NCBI RefSeq assembly: GCF_036669915.1
Contig: NC_089317.1
Location: 248,001 to 312,000 of the forward strand
Direction of reading: 5' to 3'
DNA length: 64,000 nt
DNA from: Pocillopora verrucosa
Taxonomy: Eukaryota; Cnidaria; Anthozoa; Scleractinia; Pocilloporidae
Shown here one piece after another: positions 54,316 through 64,000 of this stretch (position 1 is the stretch's first letter; each line of letters opens with the position of its first letter). The notes under the pieces are model-generated. The model ran no database searches and was not told where the DNA came from. It saw only the letters and a program-made list of their open reading frames with translations. The position numbers and the translations under genes are program-made.

Positions 54316-57300
54316 TCACGTGAGAGAGTGATGGATTACAAAATAAACTGATCGAGTAGCAGTGGACACACCCACTTCTCTTGGCAATTTCAAGAATTCC
54401 TTGCAAATCCAAAATAAGTAGTTTTCCTCCTGTGCAAATATGGCTGGGAACGTTTTAACAATGTAAGCTTCGCAGCAACAGCATTAAAATGACACGTATC
54501 ATTTGTGTTAACTACTTACGCCCCAAATAAAACACCACCGAGATGTGCCGCATGATCAAACACTCTCCAACGCATCAACAATCCTAGCAAGTCAAAGCCA
54601 GCTACAGCTAGGAGGCCCTGGGGACGAGAGAAAACGAAACACCCGTGACATGATATTCACATGACGCTCCTGGGGTCAATGACGCCATGAGCAGTCACGT
54701 GTTGTCGACTGTATCGAAATAGATTAGTGAGTTATCAGAAACAGGGTCAAAAAAATAATCATCCTCAGGATTTCTTTCTTATTACTTACCACTCCAGCAG
54801 GGAATGTAAAAAACGGCAGAAACACAATAGACAAGCGCAAATCTGGTTCATTGATGCACACAAGCGATAAACACGCAAGCAATGCCCCTGACTAGGAAAC
54901 AAAACAAAAATTGGTTTTTAAAATGTGGATTTTACGGAGTTAAGCCTCACCGTCTGTATGTCTGTTTGACTAGATGACTGCTGAATGACTAACTGACTTA
55001 CTGACTAGCCAACTGACTCACTGACTAGCCAACTGACTAGCCAACTGACTAGCCAACTGACTCACTGACTGACCAACTGACTCACTGGCTGACCAACTGA
55101 CTCACTGACTGACCAACTGACTCACTGACTGACCAACTGACTCACTGACTGACCAACTGACTCACTGACTGACCAACTGCCTCACTGACTGGCCAACTGA
55201 CTCACTGACTGACCAACTGACTCACTGACTGACCAACTGACTCACTGACTGACCAACTGACTCACTGACTGACCAACTGACTCACTGACTGGCCAACTGA
55301 CTCACTGACTGGCCAACTGACTCACTGACTGACCAACTGACTCACTGACTGACCAACTGACTCACTGACTGACCAATGATTTACTGACTGGCCAACTGAC
55401 TTACTGACTGGCCAACTGTAAGAACATGTAGGAAAATGACTGACTGGCTAAGTGACCAACTGATTTGCAGGCTGACTGACTGACTGACTGGCTAATTGAC
55501 TGACTCACTGACTAAACTACTGGCTGGCTGGCTGAACAAATGAGCAGCTGACTGACTGAGCAAATGACTGGCTGACTGACTTAGTGGCTGACTGACTAAG
55601 TGGCTGACTGACTAAGTGGCTGACTGACTTACTGGTTGAACAACTGACTAGCTGACTGACTAAATGGCTAACTGACTGACTGACTGACTGGTTGACCAAC
55701 TGACTAATGGACTGACAGATCAAGTGGCTAACTGACTGTGAAGATAATTTAACTTTGAATCCTTACCGCTCCTAGTGAAGCACCTACACGAAATGCATTG
55801 GTGAAACCAATTCTGCATGCCTGACTCAAGAATGAAGCAAAAACACCTGGAAAATATACATTTGAGCAAATGTCACATAAAGAATGACTATTCATGGTCA
55901 AGATTCTCTTTCCATAACTCATCAGTTGACTACTTTTGGAGAAGTTGTGAACTGTTTCTCACAGTATGAATTTGAGATATTTTTAATAAGCTTACCTCCA
56001 GTAATGTAAAATGCAATAAACTGTTCTTTGCCAAGAAGAGCTGTAAAAGAAATACAACCTTTTTAGAGGTGTATCAAAAGTTTTGGATTGCATCGTCCCA
56101 GAATATCATGGTTATTTTGGCAAAATACAAAATATAAAATGAAAATTGTATTGAAATTTGTGTATCTTAAAATGAAATACCAACACTGAAAAACAAAACA
56201 AACCAAAAAAAATCACAGTTTATTGTATTATCTACCTTCTAGATGAGGTGCAAAATTCCAGAGCACAAACATGTTGATAGATAAATGCCAGATTTCTTTA
56301 TGACTAAAGATAGATGTCAGCATTGTCAGACTTGAGCCTGGAGATAAGAGTATGAACTTCATCATGAGAAGAATTGTTAAATCATGTTATATGATAAGAT
56401 GCATTATGTATGCACTTTGATTGGTTCTGGATGTTGCCACCAACAACATTTTTCTCTTTTAGAGGAGAGATGCACAGATGAAGTCACTATTAACAACACT
56501 TTGGTTTTTGAAGGAAAAACAAATTGATACCATATTGCTGTGGGTCTGTTCAGTTATAGATTGAACAAAAAAGCATCCAGATGTGGTAAGAGCATTGGTG
56601 ACACACTCAGCTGGGCCTCCGGTGACACACTCAGCTGGGCCTCCGGTGACACACTCAGCTGGGCCTCCGGTGACACACTCAGCTGTGCCTCTAGTGACAC
56701 ACTCAGCTGGGCCTCTAATGACACACTCAGCTGGGCCTCTACTGCCACACTCAGCTGGGCATCCTGGGCCACTTTTTCTTTCTTACCATGCTTTAACATT
56801 TATCTGTGATCTGTACATACAGCAATATGGAATGTGTAAAAATCTTCAACTGATTGATGACTGACCTGAGAATGGAGATGTTGTAAACCACTTGTACATG
56901 AACAAATGTAATCTAGGTTGATACCATAACAAAAGCACTGCTGTGTTTATGAAGATAATTACAGCTGCTGTCTTTGAGCCTCCATGCAAAGAGTTCCACC
57001 ATTTATTCAACTAAATAAAAAACAACAAGTCAACAGGAGATAACCTTTTAACCCCTAACATCAGTATGCATAATCTCCGTACTGTTCTCTGTACAATTCT
57101 TAAGGTGCTGATAAGGAGAATTTGTTTAACAATCAATAGCTTCTTTAGTTGGTGATCATTTCCTTTATTCTCATGACCTCAATGTGTGATTCAGGGGTGA
57201 TAAGGTAAGGAGAAATTAGAAGTTAGTCACTCTTAGGGATTGAAGGGTTAAAGAAACAGCCACCATATCACTACCAGATCAATTAAATGAAAAATTGAAC

Positions 57301-58218
57301 ACAAACCATATTGCGGAAGTCAAATGACTTGGATGAATGAGGAGAAGGCTTGTTTGTCCTTTTTCCTTGTACATACAAATTTCTGACTCGTTCATAGTTT
57401 ATAATTGAACATGTTCCAAAGCTCACTACTCCTGTCTAGAGTTATGAAGAGAAAAACTATGTAAGTGGTAAATAACTCCAAAGTAGAAGATAACCTTTGA
57501 AAATTGGAAGCAGAACATGAAGACAATGGAATTCTTCTACAGGTCTTGAATTTAGAACTGCTACTATACTTCACTATTTTGATACTGTACAAAATGAGCT
57601 ATGAAGTCCTACAGAGGAAGACAGCATTTCAAGCAAAGTAAAGAAAGATACTCGGCCACCTGCCTCCCTTCCCCAACCCCCTCCCACTTTTTACCTTTAC
57701 CTTCCATCAAGGGAAGGAGGGAGCCTGTGAAATATCAAATTGGGCCTGGTCATTGTTTGCAGTCATACTAATCCTAAATGGTTCTTTGCACTAATTAATT
57801 TACCACCAGCCTCCTTCTCAATGGTGATATTGATCATCTTTAAAACTTCAAGACATATTCTAATTTTTAAGAGGTTGATGTTTGGATCACATACTAGCAC
57901 TGTGAACCCCAAAGGACGCACAATCATCCGTACTTTACTGACGTCGTCTGAAATTTCGGGCTGATTTTCATTTTTTCCGGATGTTCTTCCATTCTGGCCG
58001 GGAGTTCTCTCTCGTGGGTGAAACTGTCTTGATCTTGATCTAACACATGTAAACAAAACCAGTACACGTGCAATGAGTAGTTCCTAACGCCTTAAAATTT
58101 CTCTTGTTTGAAAATGAAAAATCTATACGTACTACCTGTGAAAAGGAAACCTTACGGACGATGTTTTCCCAGAAAGTTCTCTTATTCCGCGCCGCAAGGG
58201 AACGAACACGGCCGCCAT
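54316..58218 (-). CDS. PARL: Presenilin-associated rhomboid-like protease, mitochondrial (10 exons, last one uncertain)
   Basis: Exons on minus: 58218-58136, 58039-57895, 57435-57307, 57010-56866, 56337-56236, 56040-55996, 55846-55767, 54891-54790, 54617-54520, and probably 54443-54316. PARL is an intramembrane serine protease of the inner mitochondrial membrane that cleaves PINK1, PGAM5 and other substrates. The Arg-rich start (MAAVFVPLRRGIRELSG) fits a mitochondrial leader. NKWWNSLHGG, HLSINMFVLWNFA, LGKEQF and RLSIVFLPFFTFPAG are conserved. The catalytic Ser opens exon 8 (GA|SGA, residue ~244) and the catalytic His is in FDHAAHLGG (~302). The acceptor before TCA must be used; the one four bases further would lose the Ser and the frame. 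Exon 9 ends in phase 2 (GC|GTAAGT), but the PARL-like reading of exon 10 (NYLFWICKEFLKL) needs phase 1. This is a one-base conflict. Confidence 0.88.
54980..55740. repeat. Minisatellite, 20-bp CTGACTGACCAACTGACTCA-type unit
   Basis: Regular 20-bp units run from about 55070 to 55375; both flanks decay into less regular ACTGACTGGC/CTGACTAAGTGG words to about 55735. It lies in the PARL intron between exons 7 and 8. Read on minus it gives a Ser/Gln/Val-rich open frame, which is an artefact of the repeat. Confidence 0.95.
56597..56764. repeat. 24-bp minisatellite, seven copies
   Basis: Unit GGTGACACACTCAGCTGGGC plus CTCC starts at 56597, 56621, 56645, 56669, 56693, 56717 and 56741. The first three are identical and later ones diverge by one to four bases. 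Because 24 is a multiple of three, frames on both strands stay open. It lies in the PARL intron between exons 4 and 5. Confidence 0.95.
57045..57250. repeat. Dispersed repeat family 1, copy in PARL intron 3
   Basis: CCCCTAACATCAGTATGCAT, ACTGTTCTCTGTACA, TAGCTTCTTTAGTTGGTGAT, TTTCCTTTATTCTCATGACC, GTAAGGAGAAATTAGAAG, TAGTCACTC: the same series as at 29790-29990. Confidence 0.72.
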
Positions 58219-58552
58219 GATGACTTCTTTCTTCGGCACCAGTCTTATTACAGACAAACCAAACACGGACAAGAAAACCTTCTGGCAATAGAAATTTAAA
58301 TCGGTATTCTCACACAACTTCCTGGGACTACCTTTTATTTATTGCAGCTTGTAACTACAACTTTTCATGCTGTTTTTGTCAGTTCATCCTGTATCGTGGT
58401 ATGTTAGTTTTGGAGCCAGTCTTTTCTCTCATGCAATGTAACGGTAAGTTAACTTGTGCATCTACATAGTTTACTCTCTTGGAACAAAGATAAAATAAAA
58501 ATTTAACTACCTATGACATATTAAAGTTCACACGGCAACCAGGTGAACAATC

Positions 58553-58836
58553 AGACATGGTTTGATGCTACTCTGGTTTACAGATTTAATGAATGTAACC
58601 GAAGAAGTTACAGTTCATAGACCCAACATTTCGACACTCCTGTTTAGTGCCTTCATCAGGGGTGATCTAAACGCTGCAACAATTAGTGATCATATCAACG
58701 GACCTCTTGTTGCAGCGTTTCGATCACCCCTGATGAAGGCACCAGATAGGAGTGTCGAAACGTTGGATCTATGAATTGTAACTTCTTCGGTTACATTCAT
58801 TAAATCTGTAAACCAGAGTAGCATCAAACTATGTCT
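58553..58836. mobile_element. Near-perfect 120-bp-arm palindrome with paired hammerhead-like motifs
   Basis: The left arm begins AGACATGGTTTGATGC and the right ends GCATCAAACTATGTCT; arms of about 125 bp flank a ~25-bp centre near 58695. On plus the right arm has CTGATGA (58730), GGCAC..GTGTC (stem II), and GAAACGTT (58757-58764). On minus the left arm has CTGATGA, GGCAC..GTGTC, and GAAATGTT, a one-base decay. This layout matches inverted Penelope terminal repeats. No coding sequence lies between. Confidence 0.65.
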
Positions 58837-61800
58837 ACTTATGGCATTTTATTCTTCAGCGATCATATGTTTCAGATTAATCGTGCGAAAAAAGAGATCA
58901 TGACATCACTAAGGGGCTTTCCGCAAATAATAATAAAGAAATTGACTTCCCATGACAACTTCTTTAATTGTTTGTTTGGGATGCAACTGTAAAAACATAA
59001 AAATAGACGTCGAGGGGGTTGATATTGCGCTTGGTTTGGATCAAAGAGATTTAAAGGATATTGCCACACAACATTAGTTAAGTTAAGTCTCCTCTTACGA
59101 TCCCCTTTCGGTGTCCGCTTTATAGAGGCCGATCATCCTTAAGAAGGTCTCCCCCTAAGCTTATTGTTTTAGAAAATATGACCTAGGAACCATGAACGAG
59201 AGGCGGCGATCGACTCAAAGTGACTTTTTCGTGTAGACGTGTCAGTGAAGAAAGTGTTCACTCTGTGATAATACATGCAAAAAAACACAAGAAAAAGCTG
59301 AATCAAAGGAAAAACACCCACCACATCCTTGTAAGCCAACACTTAGCAGGACTCCTGAGACGAAAAACCATTTTCATTCAGCTCACGAAACAGGAGTCAT
59401 TAAAAAATAATTAAATTCAAAACAAATGTTTGACAACTTGACTATATACCTTCAGCGACGACAATATTAGATGTATTGTGTAATAGTACTGAACTATTTG
59501 CTTCACGTCAACAGAAGAGAACATATGTTAATTTAAAATTTTAATAAAAGATAATTAGGACCGTATGGCCTGACATGAAGGCACTTGGCTGTTTTATGTT
59601 CTGATTTCTTCTTCGAACGAGATTTATCTCGAAAACCTGAAGTATTTGTACACCGTATAGCTAAGGGAAAGTGTGTGTAACTAATCGGTAATATGATACT
59701 GGAATCTGTTGGTAAATTTCACTTAAATTCGGTTTGTGGTAAGACTGATTTAGTTAATATTATTATTATTTATAGTTTTTTCCATCAGATTGCCTGCCTG
59801 AACGCGAATAACAGCTAAAGGTGAAGGACAAACCCCTCGCCGGCGGACAGGATGATACGCCAAGCTTCCAACGATATGAGAAGATCGGTCGAGGAAGGAA
59901 GGCGTCATACTTAAGCGGCGTTGTTTAGAAAGTGTGCATGTTACTTCTCACGCAGAGGAAAACCCAATCTTAAGGGAATTGGAAACCATTTTATATGCGG
60001 AATGGCCGGTTTTTTTGCCGAAACTGTGTTTGCAAAATTATTTATACGGTGCAAGAATGATACCAACTTGACTAATATAGGAATCGAAGGAAACATTTAC
60101 AATTCAAACTATAGTAGGTGCTTCAGAAAGAGGAAATTACCTGTACACACTTGGCAGTAATAGCAAAAACCCTTATAAAAAAAAAGCTGTAAAGAAGAAG
60201 GTTAAAAATAGGAACAAAATATACAAAATGAAGCAACGTACCAACGAAGCAACGTTTTATCAGTGAGATGATTCATGGAAAGGGGGTTATCGGAAGGAAA
60301 TTTCTTTCAATGTCTTCAGACATTTTAGTAATGTTATGAATGTGTCAGCAAGACAGTGTAAAAAGGTTTTTTTATCGTCACTTTCCAATGGAATAGACTT
60401 TAAATGGTGCAAAAATAGATACACGGATTAAATAAAGATATTAAATTTGTGGTTATTATTATCTGGTTTTATGGAAGATCTTCATTTGAACTTAAGTCAG
60501 TGTTGGTTTACTCACCGTGGTGCAATTTGTAGGACAATTAACTAAGTCGAAAGCATGGGAACGAAATGTGGTCCTAGAAATGTCGATGAGGTTAGAATGA
60601 TAACTAAACTATTGTTGATGGTCATATTTCTCAATTAATATCCAGGAAGCCACTGAGAGTGATTTTTTTTTTCGTTTGATTAATGGCAGGAAAACCCGGT
60701 TACCCGGCTCAAACACCCACAAAGGCGATAATTACTAAATATCGGATCAGCAAACCCAGTATATTTCCGTTTATTTTAGCACTTCTTCGTCTTGTGGGAT
60801 ATTTATCAAGTTTGAGGTTTAATTTTTCATCTCGGCACAATCTCCTTTTTTTCCTCGGTGAACCACAAGAAGATTAAAAAGTGACTCCTATGTTTTTACG
60901 TCAATTGGCGATTCTTTTTTCTCGTTTCGTATCGAGTTAACTTAAGTGTTGAAGTCGTTGAGACAAAAACAGCAAGGGCCGGCGCATCTTTACTAATTAT
61001 TAGACAATGGGTAGTCCAATAATCGTATTTCTCACAAGCAGAGAAATTTTAACAACTAAAAGAATCAGAAAATAGGATTTCCGTCGGTTAGGATTGATGT
61101 TTACAAATGCGGTTTATCGGTATTTACTAAATCACGTTTAATCCAGGTCCTACAGGCCAAGAGAAAGCCTGATTCTAATTTCGTCAAGCCCTTTTGCTTC
61201 CTGTCATTACTAACTTTTATTTCACAGACCAGTACAACAGCTACAAAAAAAACAGAGGAAACGTTTACAGTCAAAAACTGCAGCTTATTAAATTAAATGG
61301 TGGTGATTTGAAAAAAGTAATCATTGTTGTTAACATATCAACGGAATATTGATTTATGAAAATCAAATAGCGAAAATTTCGTTTGCGTTTTTTTCCCTTT
61401 TTTTAATTCAAGCTCAGTAATTGTCTGCTTTCACAAATCTGTATCAGTTAAAACACAAATAATTTACATGTACCGCGGTCCGCTCAGTTCGTTCCCTCGA
61501 TCTTCATTACCTGTTTTGGGAACTTTGGTTTCAGAGTTCTACGATTTAATGATGAAAGCGAGTTAGTGCAGAAAAAAAAAAATTGTATCTGCATGACCTT
61601 CTCTCATCCAGGTGTGTGGTATTTTGATCGCCTAATTCCCTTCCATCAAGGAATCATCATGAGGTTTGTTTCTTATCCAGTTTTCTTAATAAATAGTTTC
61701 ATCACTGCTTGAAAGAGCTTAGGTGCAGGGGATAAAGGTTTGACTTCAGGCTAAAGAACGGAGCTGAGAAATTGCACAAAAATACCATAGAGGCTGGAGA

Positions 61801-64000
61801 GGAAGACATGTTAATAATAATAGGAATGATAATGATGATACTAATAATAATAAAAATAGTTATAATGATAAGGATGATAATGATAATAATGCAGGATGAT
61901 TGATAGTTATGTTCATAAAATAAAAAAAATGTAATAGGCTATTTTTATTAATAAGAATAATAATTATTATAATGTTATTTATAGCTACCTGTCTCGCGTC
62001 ATCATGATAACGGCATAACTTGTAAATACAGCGCTTCTTCCCAAATTTTCCACACGGCCGATCAAATATCATAGAGCGTTCATTGGTTCCTCTGTCATGA
62101 TTGACTCGCTGGTAAATCAAGAATGCTGGAACACGCTCAGAAGTTGAATCGTGCACGTTTGTTTCTTTCTATTTTCGTCATTGCAACTGATTGGATTAAA
62201 AATCAACTTATTCACACTGATTGGATAATTTCAGCACCTTGCACGATTTTGCTGGCGTACGTACCGTAACAACACACCGACACAAATGAAAGTATTTCCA
62301 GCTTTAAAGAAAAAAAAATGGCGAACCAGTGTGGATTTCGAAAAACTCCTAAAAAACTTCTTGGTTCTGAAGATGGCCCCAAGCCGCCGCTCCCCCTCCA
62401 AAAAAATTGATCTTGCTTCTCAAAGCTCGGGGAACTTTTTTTCTCTCTTTATTTTCCTTGAGATTTGACGTCGCTGGAAAAGGTCCAGAAGAGCCTCTAT
62501 CCTTTTATACTTGAAGTGGAATGAGTAAGTGAGTAAACAATTTTATTAATCTGAAACCTTTCAGCATGAGGTCTGCAAGTTATGCGTCATGTGATTATTG
62601 AGGTATAAAAATCACAGTTAATCCGCTTTCTTGTCTGTTATCCATTTAACCCCTAGGCAAAATGTGTCAGTGAGAAGATGGATTTGAAAACTCCAATCAC
62701 GCAATGATTCCTATTTGGAATAAACACTTAAAAATCTGTTTTTCTTTCTTCAGAAGCAATTGAATTATTTTACAGTAACACGGCCATTGCGAAAAGAGAA
62801 ACGATATTTCCGTTTATCTTCCCTCAAATGTCAAGACTGAGTCATTGCTGCAGAGCAAAATTAATCTTACCAATAATGCGATGGTTTTCGATGGTACGTC
62901 AAAAATAGCTTGTGAACTCACCGCGCAAGTCAGTTAAATTGTGTGCTAAGTTCCGTAATCGGTACTAATTGACAACGAAGGAGACCCCACATTTAAAACG
63001 TTATCCATACCATAAAAGAGATTGCGATCAGTTGAAAATATCGTGATATTTTTTTCATGTTTGTAGGTTTCATTCTTTCTTCCAGACAAATTATCAGACA
63101 AATGTCCTGAATTCGAACGCTTGACTGCCTGAAGTTTGACGTTTATCGATCTATTTATGAAAACATTCTGAGTGCCGCAGCGTTGCTACGTACTTGAAAT
63201 GTTTAGTTAAGATATGAATGAAGATTTCTGTTAAGTTTCTTGTTTTGTCATGTACGCTTCAGGCTGACAGGGTCTTCAAAAAAGCTTGAAATATTTTTGT
63301 AGAGATTGTTTGTATATAAAATGACAGAGTAGTTTTGATGTTTAACATTCATTTTCATATAAGCACGCGATTTCGCCGCTCTTTGATTACACTTTTATCC
63401 CTACGATGGCTCCCGAGGGCTATCATTTAACGGTTTAATTTTCATGGTCACGTTAGAAATATTTATTAAAAAAGTTCCCACTAAAATCATTTGAAATCAA
63501 TAAACCATTCCTAAATGACCTTATAAAGAACAGTCAACATAAAGATTGTAAAAATTTGCTGTCGTTTATTTTCTATGAAGTAGGTATTCGTCAACATGGA
63601 GGAAACGTTCCCAAATCCTTTCAAGAATTTAAGCTAACTCTTCGCAGCGAAATTTGCTAAGTATATCAGTTTGCGTCCGCGGTGAAGGTTCACAACAATG
63701 GAACGAATTGTTAATTGCCTGCTCTTGAATGTCTGTCCTCTCTGTAAGTGGAGTCTAAGTGTGTTTGCCCAGCCAAGGTAACCATTAACTGACATAACAA
63801 CTAATCATAATAAAAATGTCTTTGCTTTCAGTTTCTTGAGAGGCCATCATTAAAGTGATAAATGACAGACAAGTTTGTCCGCCCTAATTTACCATATTGC
63901 CTCGGGCATCACGACAATTGACCATGCAGTCAATTCAAATCCTGCTTGAAATATTATAGACAGCACGTCCATGAGTGTTTGGAAGTGTTTTCTTGGCTTA
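58837..64000. other. 5.2-kb region, no gene seen
   Basis: Upstream of PARL, whose promoter should lie just after 58218. All open frames are short, overlap across strands and lack splice context. Simple repeats of the TAATAATGATAAT kind run from about 61810 to 61980. The region may hold regulatory sequence or UTR/intron of a gene to the right, but nothing supports that here. Confidence 0.45.

Noticed and set aside
54980-55440. CRISPR-like regular repeats
   Set aside because: The units are directly tandem without unique spacers and the genome is eukaryotic; it is a minisatellite.
55517-55723. Ser/Gln/Val-repeat open frame on minus
   Set aside because: It is the CTGACTGA-type minisatellite read as protein, inside a PARL intron.
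56540-56864. Overlapping open frames on both strands with repeated THSAGPP or QLSVSPEA peptides
   Set aside because: They arise from the 24-bp minisatellite inside a PARL intron; no splice or start context.
57763-57894. Extension of PARL exon 2 to a stop codon as a short separate protein
   Set aside because: The GTATGT donor at 57894 and the in-phase exon at 57435-57307 give the conserved PARL continuation.
60683-60877. 64-codon open frame with ATG in the right-hand spacer
   Set aside because: No similarity to a known family, no neighbouring exon signals, and length within chance expectation.

Overview
This is intron-rich animal nuclear DNA, most likely from an anthozoan and quite possibly a stony coral. 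Every recognisable protein gene is metazoan, introns are GT-AG (one GC-AG), exons are 40-360 bp, and the spacers carry short palindromic DNA elements, tRNA-like SINE pieces and Penelope-like (hammerhead-type) fossils. The species assignment is inference. Genes were rebuilt by hand from splice sites, reading-frame phase and family similarity; UTRs and transcription starts were not determined.

Layout. 1-1460: 241-bp satellite array. 2828-13038: three paralogous C2H2 zinc-finger genes (two on minus, one on plus) with matching exon plans. 13934-22821 (minus): EFHC2, a 20-exon axonemal DM10 protein, whose promoter (22822-23149) is shared head-to-head with a small CAP-Gly gene (23150-25338, plus) and contains an RFX X-box-like site. 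26497-33349 (minus): TAF6, a TFIID subunit. 34464-36521 (minus): an MGAT4-like Golgi glycosyltransferase homologue that lacks the usual acidic metal-binding motif. 37994-46035 (plus): a 14-exon gene joining an N-terminal SAM domain to an angiomotin-type coiled coil and a C-terminal PDZ ligand. 49644-51849 (minus): a class A GPCR with DRW in place of DRY, a very long third loop and a GC-AG intron. About 54316-58218 (minus): PARL, the mitochondrial rhomboid protease, with two minisatellites in its introns and a frame problem at its last exon. 58837-64000: no gene seen.

The genes do not form a pathway. EFHC2 and the CAP-Gly protein plausibly share cilium or microtubule-related expression; TAF6 and PARL are housekeeping genes; the zinc-finger trio is a local duplication. 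The most unusual items are the SAM-angiomotin architecture, the degenerate MGAT4-like protein, the X-box in the bidirectional promoter and the repeated hammerhead-like fossils.
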